Shown here in pieces: positions 14,305 through 22,377 of a stretch of 30,792 nucleotides of DNA. Position 1 is the first letter of the stretch. Every line of letters starts with the position of its first letter. The stretch is from a bacterium (GTDB lineage Bacteria > Patescibacteriota > Minisyncoccia > Phycocordibacterales > UBA10002): assembly GCA_030649775.1 (NCBI GenBank), contig JAUSFR010000006.1, positions 1-30,792 on the forward strand, given 5' to 3'. The notes under the pieces were generated by a model. It ran no database searches, was not told the origin of the DNA, and saw nothing but the letters and a program-made list of their open reading frames with translations. A program made the position numbers and the translations under genes.

Positions 14305-15027
14305 TTGATAGAGTTTTTGCGCAAGGAGCAGTGTCTCTCCGTAGCCTCGCATATAGAAACCCTGAAGAGTGTCACCAGAGCGAGACTCTTTTGTTTTTTC
14401 CATAATTGTCGTGGTGTCCACGATGCGGATATTTCTCCATCCCCTTTTTCCCAGCACAAACCTCCTAAGGATTTGTTGTGGTCCCGGCCAGCCGTGGAAC
14501 GGTTGCCCCTCTTTGATGACGACACGAAGGGCGGGGTAGGTGTTGTGCAGAGCAATCGTGCCTCCGTCTATGACGAGTTTGCTCCACGTCAGGAAATCTT
14601 CTTTGCCCGGTTCATAGGCGTGATAGTTGACGTCAAGATAGAGAAGCTCAATCGGTTTATTCCAAGCGTGAGCGACTTTGTCCGAAAAATCCCGTATAGG
14701 CTCTACCGTATTGGTCAGTCCCGCCGTTTCCATATTTTTCTTGAACTCATCAAAGGTCCATATCGCCTCTCCTCCCCGCTTCGCGAGGTGGTCCGGACTT
14801 CCCGTGTGCGGGTCTATCGCGAAGACGCGGATGTTTTTTCCCGCCTCCGAGCCAAGACCGAGCGCGACCGTTGATTTTCCTTTCCACGACCCAATCTCCA
14901 CGATGACTCCTTTTCCCGTACAGGCCTTGGCTAAATCAAAAAGCGTATGGAGTTCGGGGTCGGACGCCCACCCTTGTATGGGGTCCGCGTATTCGTGCAG
15001 TCGTGTTTTTTCGGCAAGGGTTGGCAT
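14233..15027 (-). CDS. Class I SAM-dependent methyltransferase, Methyltransf_24-like
   Basis: A protein of 264 residues. IVEIGSWKGKSTVALGLG is SAM motif I, VFAIDPHTGSPDH the acidic motif II, and ELLYLDVNYHAYEPGKEDFLTWSKLVIDGGTIALHN matches the cephalosporin-hydroxylase/TylF-like family of small sugar methyltransferases. The usual HD after the glycine pair is HN here. The acceptor is probably a sugar of the surface glycan. The 3' 72 bases overlap the convergent GT4 gene, so one or both C-termini may be unusual extensions. A double-hairpin repeat lies upstream. Confidence 0.82.
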   Translation of the reverse strand: MPTLAEKTRLHEYADPIQGWASDPELHTLFDLAKACTGKGVIVEIGSWKGKSTVALGLGSEAGKNIRVFAIDPHTGSPDHLAKRGGEAIWTFDEFKKNMETAGLTNTVEPIRDFSDKVAHAWNKPIELLYLDVNYHAYEPGKEDFLTWSKLVIDGGTIALHNTYPALRVVIKEGQPFHGWPGPQQILRRFVLGKRGWRNIRIVDTTTIMEKTKESRSGDTLQGFYMRGYGETLLLAQKLYQLLTRMPVPVKKFLKRIVISGAKH

Positions 15028-15058
15028 ATAGTTACTTTGAGTTACGAAACTTTTGTCT

Positions 15059-15130
15059 TGTCATTCCTGCGGAAGCAGGAATCCAGAATATATGGACAGA
15101 TACTGGATTCCAGCTTTCGCTGGAATGACA
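15059..15130. repeat. Double-hairpin palindromic element, copy 2
   Basis: The ends TGTCATTCC and GGAATGACA are inverted. The two hairpins are ATTCCTGC-GGAA-GCAGGAAT (15063-15082) and ATTCCAGC-TTTC-GCTGGAAT (15107-15126), and the flanking GAATCCAG/CTGGATTC are also inverted, so the whole 72 bases form one larger palindrome. It shares its right half with the copy at 6821-6897. It lies between two minus-strand genes. Confidence 0.85.
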
Positions 15131-15168
15131 GAAGTGCGCCAGATTCCGTAGTTTGGTATTCACAGTAG

Positions 15169-16680
15169 TTAAGAAAGTTTTGGAGTGAGATGTAATTTTC
15201 CGGCGAGATAATCCACGAAGACCGCCACTTCTTTTTTCTTCTTTTCCATTTCGGTAGACCCTTCCTTCAGCCACAGTTGTACAAGGTCAAGTGGAGCGCC
15301 TTCCTTGAGCAGTGCCGTAATGAGATGTATCAGTGAGACCTCATCAGAGGATGACCGCTCCAACTGCTCCTTGATAAGGGAGGGGAGGTTCGTAATCGCG
15401 GTACACTTTTTTACCGTCGGGAGTATGTTGTAGAACGTGTCACCGAAGGTGATAACCGGCTTCTGCATCAATAACGCCTCCCACCCACTCGTACCGGTGA
15501 GCGTTACCACGAGCTTCGCGTGTTTTAGAATGTCAAAATTGACCACGGAGGGAGGAAGCAGTTTGAGGTTGGGAATCTTTTTCAGTTCTTGGTAGTAGCT
15601 CCTCGGTCTATATCCCCACATACCGGGGTGCTCTTTGACGTAGAGGGTCATAGACATAGGGAGTGAACGGGCTATTTGTTTGCACAGGGAGAGCTGGTCG
15701 CTCCAGAACGGAGCAAAGAGCGCGATGGACATTTCCGGTTCAAGCTGAAGGGGGTAGAAAACAAATTCCTCCTTTGGATTAAAGGTGTCATAGAAACGCT
15801 GAAAACCCAGAAGCACCCGCATCTTTCGTTTAGTGCGGTCAAGCAGAATGTAGAAAGGATTTTTGATGTAATCGCGACTTTGATAACGGAAATAATCTCG
15901 GGTGTTGCGCACGAGCCAATAAATTGATTTTCCGATATGGCGCGGTAAAAGAAATCTGAACTGTCTGCCTCGGTTTACCGGTCTCTCTTTGAGGGTGTCG
16001 TATGCGGTGTATGGCGCGGGGTTTTCGCGGAATGCGCGGAGGATGGCCTCTGCTCGAGACGCTTCTTCCGTGAGAACGAAAGTCTTCTTTTGAAGCTTCT
16101 CATACACGTCTTGCACAAAGGTGAGCCCGTGGTAGTCCTCGGTGAGCGTATAGTTCACCCCGATACGTTCCGACACAATGAACAACGTCTTTATTCCCCG
16201 CTTCTTCGCAATGTGATAGAGCAGAAAACAACTGACGTCGGTAATCACCGAAAAGATAATCACGTCGGGCCTTTCTGTGTCCAGAAACGCGATAATTTTT
16301 CTTGCGCTTCCCGTGAGCGTGCGCATCATTTCTTCGTGGGAGAGCAGTGGGGTGTGGTAGGGGTACTCGCGAAGACCAAGTCCATAGCGCACCGTACGGT
16401 CAATTTCGATATATGGCCAGAGGTTCGGAAGGCCGTAGTCCTGTTCCAACTTCGCGAGATAGACAAGGTCAAGCGGTTCGTTTTTGTAGGAGTTGTGAAG
16501 GTCAGCTTCCATCAAGAAAGCGGAATAGGAAATCTCTTTTTGGGCTCTAAGAAAATCAAGGCTTGGCGTGAGCTCAACGTATGCGCAAAAATCCGTTACC
16601 CCGTAGCGCTCTTTGAGGTTTATGGCCATCGCGTGCCCGGTATAGGCAAATTGACGTTGTAATTGAAGGCAGATTTTCAT
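15169..16680 (-). CDS. Capsule-synthesis-type GT-B protein (KpsC/KpsS-like)
   Basis: A protein of 503 residues from the ATG at 16680. The C-terminal half is the recognisable part: FYPLQLEPEMSI, then the KEHP motif (Lys349-Pro352), and LVVTLTGTSGWEALLMQKPVITFGDTFY, which match the second domain of the capsule polysaccharide biosynthesis family (KpsS/KpsC, LipB). In that family the HP and E motifs bind the CMP-sugar donor. The N-terminal 250 residues are less conserved. A CMP-sugar user fits a locus with two CMP-sugar synthetases, but other GT-B donors are possible. The start is set by a promoter (16691-16719) that covers the earlier in-frame TTG. Confidence 0.78.
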   Translation of the reverse strand: MKICLQLQRQFAYTGHAMAINLKERYGVTDFCAYVELTPSLDFLRAQKEISYSAFLMEADLHNSYKNEPLDLVYLAKLEQDYGLPNLWPYIEIDRTVRYGLGLREYPYHTPLLSHEEMMRTLTGSARKIIAFLDTERPDVIIFSVITDVSCFLLYHIAKKRGIKTLFIVSERIGVNYTLTEDYHGLTFVQDVYEKLQKKTFVLTEEASRAEAILRAFRENPAPYTAYDTLKERPVNRGRQFRFLLPRHIGKSIYWLVRNTRDYFRYQSRDYIKNPFYILLDRTKRKMRVLLGFQRFYDTFNPKEEFVFYPLQLEPEMSIALFAPFWSDQLSLCKQIARSLPMSMTLYVKEHPGMWGYRPRSYYQELKKIPNLKLLPPSVVNFDILKHAKLVVTLTGTSGWEALLMQKPVITFGDTFYNILPTVKKCTAITNLPSLIKEQLERSSSDEVSLIHLITALLKEGAPLDLVQLWLKEGSTEMEKKKKEVAVFVDYLAGKLHLTPKLS

Positions 16681-16690
16681 AAACTTAGGC

Positions 16691-16719
16691 AGTATGGTGC
16701 CGATACTCCATTGTAACAA
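16691..16719 (-). promoter_or_regulatory. Sigma-70-like promoter for the capsule-type GT-B gene
   Basis: On the minus strand: TTGTTA (16719-16714), a 17-base spacer, CATACT (16696-16691), then 10 bases to the ATG at 16680, predicting a leader of about 3 bases. There is no Shine-Dalgarno sequence. Confidence 0.6.
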
Positions 16720-16753
16720 AAGGCTCGTTTCCGCGGTTTTGAAAAGGAATACT

Positions 16754-16759
16754 TATAAT
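16754..16759 (+). promoter_or_regulatory. Possible -10 box for the GNAT gene
   Basis: A perfect TATAAT in the divergent gap, 31 bases before the ATG at 16791. No -35 box at 16-18 bases is convincing and no Shine-Dalgarno sequence follows, so this is a weak call. Confidence 0.35.
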
Positions 16760-16790
16760 AACCACGTACGCGGTCTCTTTGTCATACGCC

Positions 16791-17342
16791 ATGATTTCTC
16801 TTGAAGAACTGAAAAGAACCCGACAAAAGCTCGAGGGACCGCGCGCCTCTCTTCGCGTACTGGGGACGGAAGACGCTACCGAAGACTATTCCCGTTGGCT
16901 TTCCGACCCTGAAGTGAATCGCTTTCTCGCGACCAAAGGCGCGACCATTACCGAACTCAAGCAGTATATCACGACGAAAAATCAAAAAGACGATTGCGTT
17001 CTTCTCGGTATTTTTCTCGCGGGTACGGAGACGATGGTGGGCACCGTTAAACTTGAATATATTGACACGGTCGCAAAGACGGCGGATATCGCGATTATGC
17101 TCGGCGACCGCAAGTACGCGGGGCAGGGACTCGGAGGCGAAGCGATGCAAATTTTGATAGACTACGCATTTTCAGACCTCGGTCTTTCGGAGATAACGCT
17201 TGGTGTCGTCGCTCAAAATAGGGGAGCGGTCCGCGCCTACGAAAAGTTGGGGTTTACGGAAACCGGAAGAAAACTCGGTGTGGTAGAGTATGGGGGAGAG
17301 CGATACGACCAGATGACGATGAAGTTACAAAAAAACAGTTAG
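16791..17342 (+). CDS. GNAT-family N-acetyltransferase, RimJ/RimL or PseH-like
   Basis: A protein of 183 residues from the ATG at 16791 (a TTG 12 bases upstream is also in frame). It has the GNAT acetyl-CoA site GDRKYAGQGLGGEAMQILIDYAF (QGLGGE as the Q/RxxGxG/A loop) and the C-terminal NRGAVRAYEKLGFTETGRK. The N-terminal YSRWLSDPEVNRFL is shared by RimJ-like and PseH-like enzymes. In a nonulosonic-acid locus it could acetylate a 4-amino nucleotide sugar or another amino sugar. Since a separate hexapeptide acetyltransferase sits in the main pathway block, this one may serve a different amino group. Substrate unproven. Confidence 0.85.
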   Translation: MISLEELKRTRQKLEGPRASLRVLGTEDATEDYSRWLSDPEVNRFLATKGATITELKQYITTKNQKDDCVLLGIFLAGTETMVGTVKLEYIDTVAKTADIAIMLGDRKYAGQGLGGEAMQILIDYAFSDLGLSEITLGVVAQNRGAVRAYEKLGFTETGRKLGVVEYGGERYDQMTMKLQKNS

Positions 17343-17360
17343 GCTCTTACCCTCTTTTAG

Positions 17361-17393
17361 TTATTGGTTATTGGTTATTGGTGTTTGGTTATT
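17361..17393. repeat. Low-complexity TTATTGG repeat
   Basis: TTATTGG occurs three times in tandem, followed by TGTTTGGTTATT. Positions 17375-17393 are identical to 11128-11146 beside the IVP gene, but there is no IVP gene here. It fills most of the gap upstream of the CMP-sugar synthetase. Confidence 0.75.
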
Positions 17394-17395
17394 TT

Positions 17396-18115
17396 ATGCA
17401 TATTCTCGCCATTATTCCGGCTCGCGGAGGAAGCAAGGGGATTGTAAACAAAAATATCCGCGCGTTCGCGGGTAAACCGCTTCTCGCGCATACCATAGAC
17501 ACGGCACAAGGGTCGCGCAAAATTAACCGGATTGTGGTGTCCACCGATTCCAAGAAAATCGCAGACGTCGCGAAAAAGTACGGAGCGGAAGTGCCGTTCC
17601 TGCGCCCACCGGAATTTTCGGGAGACAGCGCGAAAGTGGCGGATGCGATTACGCACCTACTTTTCAAGATGCGTGAGGACGAGGGCTACGTGCCGGACTA
17701 TATCGTGCTCCTTCAACCAACCTCTCCGCTTCGCGCCACCGCCGACATTGATAGCGCGATTGACCTTCTCCTCAAACGGAAGGCTCCGGCGGTCGTGAGC
17801 GTGTGCCGTACGGAACAACTCCTGTTCGCCAAGGACAAGGAGGACACCCTTGTGCTCATGAGTGACGAAACTTTTTTGGCGTCAAGCAACCGTCAGGAGC
17901 TCAAGGACACCTACAAGCTTGATGGCTCTATGGTCTACGCGCTCCGCACTGACGTATTTCTGAAAGAGAAAAGTTTTCTTCCCACAGGAGTCATCGGCTA
18001 CGAGATTCCACGCTGGCGCGCCATTGATATTGATGAACCGCAAGATTTTCTGGTCGGGGAACTCATCTTTAAAAACCGGAAGAAGATTGAGCAGGCGCTT
18101 AAAAAATTTCATTGA
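17396..18115 (+). CDS. CMP-nonulosonic acid (sialic/legionaminic-type) cytidylyltransferase, copy 1
   Basis: A protein of 239 residues. The CTP-binding loop IIPARGGSKGIVNKNIRAFAGKPLLAHTI is diagnostic of the NeuA/LegF family. YIVLLQPTSPLRATADIDSAI and a late AIDIDEPQDFLVGE carry the conserved Pro-Thr-Ser-Pro and metal-binding Asp residues. It activates a nonulosonic acid as its CMP-sugar in the cytoplasm. The ATG at 17396 is preferred; the upstream in-frame TTG lies in the repeat. The next genes are a class III aminotransferase and a Gfo/Idh enzyme, a neighbourhood also seen for SpsF-like cytidylyltransferases, so the substrate may be a variant NulO. Confidence 0.9.
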   Translation: MHILAIIPARGGSKGIVNKNIRAFAGKPLLAHTIDTAQGSRKINRIVVSTDSKKIADVAKKYGAEVPFLRPPEFSGDSAKVADAITHLLFKMREDEGYVPDYIVLLQPTSPLRATADIDSAIDLLLKRKAPAVVSVCRTEQLLFAKDKEDTLVLMSDETFLASSNRQELKDTYKLDGSMVYALRTDVFLKEKSFLPTGVIGYEIPRWRAIDIDEPQDFLVGELIFKNRKKIEQALKKFH

Positions 18116-18130
18116 AGTTCCATTATCACC

Positions 18131-19465
18131 ATGAAAAAGCAACCGCAACTTAAAAAAGGAAAGGGAACCGCGCTCTGGGAAAAAGCGAAAAAGCTGATAC
18201 CCGGGGGTAATCAACTTCTCTCCAAACGCTCGGAGATGTTTCTTCCTGGGTTCTGGCCCGCGTACTACGAAAAGGCAAAAGGGATAGAGGTTACCGACCT
18301 TGATGGGAAAACCTATCTTGATTTTTCAATCATGGGAGTGGGCGCGTGCATACTTGGGTACGCGGACAAAGACGTGAACACGGCGGTCAAGCGGGCGGTT
18401 GACCTTGGCGGAATGTCCACGCTCAATTCTCCCGAGGAAGTGGAACTTGCCGAGCTTCTCTGCGAGCTTCATCCTTGGGCCGAGAAAGCGCGCTTTGCTC
18501 GGACAGGAGGTGAATCTATGGCGGTTGCGGTTCGTATCGCGCGGGCGCATAGCGGAAAATCCACCATTGCTTTTTGCGGATATCACGGATGGAGTGATTG
18601 GTACTTGGCCACCAACCTTGCCGATGGCAAGAGTTTGAATGAACATTTACTCGCTGGTCTCGACCCTGCCGGCGTGCCCCCCGAGCTCCAAGGCACGGTA
18701 CTTCCGTTCTCATATAATCGGATAGACGAACTTGAGGCGCTTGTGGAGAAACACGGAGACATCGGCGTGATTGTCGTCGAGACGGTGCGTCATCACGAGC
18801 CCGAAGATGGATTTCTGCAGAAGGTACGTGCTATCGCGAAGCGTATAGGCGCGGTGCTTATCTTTGACGAGATTACGGTCGGCTGGCGGATAGCCATCGG
18901 CGGAGCGCATCTCTACTACGGCGTTACCCCCGATATTGCGGTGCTGGGGAAGTCCATCGCGAATGGTTTTGCGATGGGGGTGATTATCGGAACGAAGGAG
19001 GTGATGGATTCGGCGCAAAAGACGTTCATCAGCAGTACGTTTTGGACGGAGCGCATCGGCCCCACGGCCGCGCTCGCGACTATTCGCAAGATGAAGCGGA
19101 TAAAACTTCCCGCGCATCTTTCACGTATTGGACGAAGTATTGGGGACGGTTGGAAGAAGCTCGCGCACAAGCACGGCCTCAACATCGCGGTGCACGGACC
19201 GGAAGCACTCGTGGGTTTCGCGTTTCAGTACGGGGAGGAGAGTCAGGCGGTCCGCACGCTCTTTACGCAGGAAATGCTCCGTCGTGGGTTTCTCGCGTCG
19301 GGGAGCGTGTATGTTTCGTACGCACATACGGAAAAATTGGTGAAGCGCTACCTCCTTGCCGTTGACGACGTGTTCGGATTGCTCGCAAAGGCGATAGCGG
19401 AAAAGAAGGTTACCGCCATGCTTCAGGGAGGGGTGGCGCACAGCGGTTTTCAAAGGCTGACGTAA
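18131..19465 (+). CDS. Class III PLP aminotransferase, glutamate-1-semialdehyde aminomutase-like
   Basis: A protein of 444 residues. Landmarks are LIPGGNQLLSKRS, TDLDGKTYLDFSIMGVGACILGY, RTGGESMAVAVRIARA, YHGWSDW (ring-stacking region), LIFDEITVGWR (Asp246 for the pyridine nitrogen) and the Schiff-base Lys274 in VLGKSIANGF. True HemL has the same layout, but position beside a CMP-sugar synthetase and a Gfo/Idh oxidoreductase argues for sugar amination or transamination instead of tetrapyrrole synthesis. The C-terminal 30 residues extend past the usual end. It starts 15 bases after the cytidylyltransferase and one base before the Gfo/Idh gene, so these form one operon. Confidence 0.87.
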   Translation: MKKQPQLKKGKGTALWEKAKKLIPGGNQLLSKRSEMFLPGFWPAYYEKAKGIEVTDLDGKTYLDFSIMGVGACILGYADKDVNTAVKRAVDLGGMSTLNSPEEVELAELLCELHPWAEKARFARTGGESMAVAVRIARAHSGKSTIAFCGYHGWSDWYLATNLADGKSLNEHLLAGLDPAGVPPELQGTVLPFSYNRIDELEALVEKHGDIGVIVVETVRHHEPEDGFLQKVRAIAKRIGAVLIFDEITVGWRIAIGGAHLYYGVTPDIAVLGKSIANGFAMGVIIGTKEVMDSAQKTFISSTFWTERIGPTAALATIRKMKRIKLPAHLSRIGRSIGDGWKKLAHKHGLNIAVHGPEALVGFAFQYGEESQAVRTLFTQEMLRRGFLASGSVYVSYAHTEKLVKRYLLAVDDVFGLLAKAIAEKKVTAMLQGGVAHSGFQRLT

Positions 19466-19466
19466 T

Positions 19467-20477
19467 ATGACTCAAACCTCGCTCACATTTTTGCAAATCG
19501 GGCTCGGGTCAATGGGAAAACGCCGTGTGCGCAATCTGCTTTCGCTTGGCGAAAAAAATATCATCGGTTTTGATTTCTCCGCGGACAGGCGAAAAGAAGC
19601 CGAAGAAACATACGGCATACGGACGGTTGATTCACTCGGGAAGCTGAAGGAGAGTGAGTACGACGTTGTTATCATTTCAACTCCACCGGAGGTGCACGGC
19701 GACTATCTTCGGTTCGCGGTAAGCACGAAGAAGCATTTTTTTGTTGAAGTGGCCACAAGCGATGATGGATACGCGGAAGTACGAGCGAATAAGGACGCGA
19801 CGGTCAAAGCGCCTTCATGCACCTATCGCTTCGGTCCCGCGGTGCAGATGATGAAGAAGTGTGTCGCGGAAGGGAAGATAGGAAAGGTTTTGGCCTTCCA
19901 GTATCATATGGGCCAGTACCTTCCCGACTGGCATCCGTGGGAAGATTATCGAACGGTGTATTTTGCAAAAAAAGAATCCAGCGCCTGCCGTGAGATGTTT
20001 GCCTTTGAACTTGTCTGGCTGAATTATCTCTTCGGGTCCACGGTGAAAGAGGTCGCGGGTTCCATCGGGAAGCTCTCTAGCCTTGAAATGGACGCGGATG
20101 ACACGCTGACCTCGGTAATTACCTATGAAAATAACGTGAGGGGGACACTTCTCATTGATGTTATTTCAAGGAAGCCATTTCGCACGCTTCGCATGCTCGG
20201 TTCGGAAGGAGTGCTCGAGTGGGAGCGGTTCAATCAGGAGGTTCGCGTCTATAACGCTCTGTCCAAGCAAACGGAGGTGATTCCCATTCCGAAAGGAAAT
20301 CCCGAAAGAGTGTATGTAAACGGGAAGGAGATGTATCTTGACGGGGAGGAGATGTATGTTGAGGAAATGAAGACGTTTCTGGATGCCGTCAAAGGACTCG
20401 CGCCCTATCCCTACTCATTTGAGGAGGACCACATCAATTTGAAAGCACTTCAAACACTCATTACTAAACGAATTTAA
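19467..20477 (+). CDS. Gfo/Idh/MocA-family oxidoreductase lacking the EKP lysine
   Basis: A protein of 336 residues. The Rossmann motif is intact (FLQIGLGSMGKRRVRNL), followed by VVIISTPPEVHGDYL. Where the family normally has EKP, this protein reads FFVEVATSDDG (Glu94-Val95-Ala96), so the catalytic lysine is absent at that place. The substrate domain includes GKVLAFQYHMGQYLPDWHPWEDYR and ends with EEDHINLKALQTLI. It either uses another residue for catalysis or has a changed role. Tight spacing (1 base before, 4 after) ties it to the class III aminotransferase and the methyltransferase. Confidence 0.82.
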   Translation: MTQTSLTFLQIGLGSMGKRRVRNLLSLGEKNIIGFDFSADRRKEAEETYGIRTVDSLGKLKESEYDVVIISTPPEVHGDYLRFAVSTKKHFFVEVATSDDGYAEVRANKDATVKAPSCTYRFGPAVQMMKKCVAEGKIGKVLAFQYHMGQYLPDWHPWEDYRTVYFAKKESSACREMFAFELVWLNYLFGSTVKEVAGSIGKLSSLEMDADDTLTSVITYENNVRGTLLIDVISRKPFRTLRMLGSEGVLEWERFNQEVRVYNALSKQTEVIPIPKGNPERVYVNGKEMYLDGEEMYVEEMKTFLDAVKGLAPYPYSFEEDHINLKALQTLITKRI

Positions 20478-20481
20478 AAAA

Positions 20482-21381
20482 ATGAAACGAACCGCAACGA
20501 AACAACAGAAAGAAGCACTCACATACTTCGGAAAGTATGCGGGGGATTGGGACAGAAAGGCCCGAACGACAAAACAAAGTGAGGTCAACGTTATCGCGGA
20601 GCGCAATGATTTTGTACTCAAGGTCGTGAGTGAACGAAAACGGGTCAGGTCCGCGCTTGATGTGGGATGCGGAACGGGAGATTTGGTTCGCGCACTCGCG
20701 AAGGAAGGCGTACGCGCCGTTGGAGTTGATTTCGCCAAGGAGATGATAGAAACGGCAACCGAGCACGCGAAGAGTGAACGTCTCCCCCTCGCGCGTTTTG
20801 AACAGGCTTCAATTTTTGACTACACGGCTCCAGCCGGCGCGTTTGATAGTATTTCCGCGAACGGGTTTATTGAATATATTTCGTACGCGGAGCTTGAGCG
20901 ATTTCTCTCGCTCGCGTCAGAGTGGCTTTTTCCGGGCGGGTCGCTCGTGCTCGGTTCCCGCAATCGCCTTTTTAATCTTTTCTCGCTGAATGCGTTTACC
21001 GAAGAAGAACTCAAGGGAGGAAACGCCCCAATGCTTCTCGCGGAGGCTCTCGCCATCGCGCGGGCAAAAAGTATCGCCGATATTTCAGACGTCGGAACGG
21101 TCCCGCTTCAAAAAGAGGGAACGAAGCATACCGGCACCGGTATTGGTGTCGCGACACGATATCAGTTTACGCCGGTGCAACTCATCACCATCCTTCGCAA
21201 ACACGGGTTTGAAGCGATGGAGCTTTTTCCCATTCATATTCACGGCGCGCCACCGTCGTTTAAGGAGGCGTATCCCGAAGCGCACGGCACCATCGCGAAC
21301 CTGCTTCAGAACTACGCGGGAGAAACGATGAGTTTACTGCCACAGTCGTCATCATTTATGATTCATGCGAAAAAAAAGTAA
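20482..21381 (+). CDS. Class I SAM-dependent methyltransferase
   Basis: A protein of 299 residues. SALDVGCGTGDLVRALAKEG (SAM motif I), AVGVDFAKEMIETA (motif II), FDSISANGFIEYIS and LFPGGSLVLGSRNRLFNL (post-motif) place it among UbiE/UbiG-like enzymes. The C-terminal 100 residues, including TRYQFTPVQLITILRKHGFEAMELFPIH, form an added region that may bind the acceptor. It overlaps the deacetylase gene by 17 bases, so translation is probably coupled. The acceptor is likely an NulO or amino sugar, by neighbourhood only. Confidence 0.84.
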   Translation: MKRTATKQQKEALTYFGKYAGDWDRKARTTKQSEVNVIAERNDFVLKVVSERKRVRSALDVGCGTGDLVRALAKEGVRAVGVDFAKEMIETATEHAKSERLPLARFEQASIFDYTAPAGAFDSISANGFIEYISYAELERFLSLASEWLFPGGSLVLGSRNRLFNLFSLNAFTEEELKGGNAPMLLAEALAIARAKSIADISDVGTVPLQKEGTKHTGTGIGVATRYQFTPVQLITILRKHGFEAMELFPIHIHGAPPSFKEAYPEAHGTIANLLQNYAGETMSLLPQSSSFMIHAKKK

Positions 21382-22366
21382 CGGCTCGCCGAAGGTAACC
21401 ATCGTGATGTATCACTACGTGCGGGATATGGCGCGCACAAGGTACCCCGACCTCAAGGCGCTAGACAGTGGCGCATTTCTAGGACAGATACGGTATTTCC
21501 TGAAGCACTATTCGGTTATCAGGATGGAAGAACTGCTGGAGGCGGTTACGAAAAAAAAGAAGCTTCCCGAAAACGCGCTTCTCCTCACCTTTGACGATGG
21601 ATACAAGGACCATGTTGAGTTTGTTTTTCCCGTGCTGAATAAATTCGGCATTCAGGGAAGTTTTTTCGTGCCGGTGGAGGCGGTGAGCAAGCATAAGGTG
21701 CTTGATGTGAACAAGATACACTTCATACTTGCCTCCGTTTCGGACAAAGAGAAGATACTTGCCGATATGCGCGCGCTCTTGAAACGATACAAAGCGAAGT
21801 ACAAACTAAAGTCAGAAGACGAGTACCTGCGTCTACTTGTGGCGGAGGAATGTCGCTATGACACCAAGGAAGTGGTCTTCATCAAGCGGATGCTTCAGCG
21901 GGAACTCCCCGAGAAATTCAGAACGCTCGTTACGGATGTTTTGTTCAGGAAATATGTTACGGAAGATGAAGCGTCGTTCGCCCGTGAACTATATTTGAAT
22001 AGCGACGACATTAAGCGGATGAGGGACGGCGGTATGTATATCGGCAGTCACGGGTATAATCATTATTGGCTAAACACACTTACGCCCAAACGACAGCAAG
22101 AAGAAATAAAGAAATCGCTCGTGTTTCTACAGGGACTAAGGTGCAGTCAAAAGCCATTCGCATTTTGCTATCCGTACGGCGCGTACAACGATTCGCTCCT
22201 TAAGGTTTTAGAGAAGGCTGGATGTGCGGTCGCGGTAACCACTCGCGTCAGTGTCGCAGACATCGCCACCGATAACCCACTTCTGCTTCCAAGACTGGAT
22301 ACCAATGATTTTCCCAAAACCGAAACATCCTCTAACAAAATGACACGCAAAACGGTTATGGTCTAG
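21365..22366 (+). CDS. Polysaccharide deacetylase family protein (CE4/NodB fold)
   Basis: A protein of 333 residues. VTIVMYHYVRDM, the catalytic and metal-binding TFDDGY (Asp77, Asp78), YIGSHGYNHYWL (metal His pair) and FCYPYGAYND are the ordered NodB motifs. A roughly 100-residue insert lies between the first and second halves. No signal peptide is visible, so it may act in the cytoplasm on a precursor instead of outside on finished polymer. It probably removes an N-acetyl group from an amino sugar. It overlaps the methyltransferase gene upstream and lies 11 bases before the NulO synthase gene. Confidence 0.85.
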   Translation: MRKKSNGSPKVTIVMYHYVRDMARTRYPDLKALDSGAFLGQIRYFLKHYSVIRMEELLEAVTKKKKLPENALLLTFDDGYKDHVEFVFPVLNKFGIQGSFFVPVEAVSKHKVLDVNKIHFILASVSDKEKILADMRALLKRYKAKYKLKSEDEYLRLLVAEECRYDTKEVVFIKRMLQRELPEKFRTLVTDVLFRKYVTEDEASFARELYLNSDDIKRMRDGGMYIGSHGYNHYWLNTLTPKRQQEEIKKSLVFLQGLRCSQKPFAFCYPYGAYNDSLLKVLEKAGCAVAVTTRVSVADIATDNPLLLPRLDTNDFPKTETSSNKMTRKTVMV

Positions 22367-22377
22367 GTATACAATCC

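Noticed and set aside
14947..15274. Short frames reading FLRKQESR and WIPASAGMT
   Set aside because: These are the typical translations of a widespread intergenic palindrome, not genes.
18131..19465. Genuine glutamate-1-semialdehyde aminomutase for tetrapyrrole synthesis
   Set aside because: Fold and motifs allow it, but the operon partners are all sugar enzymes, so the HemL name was not used.
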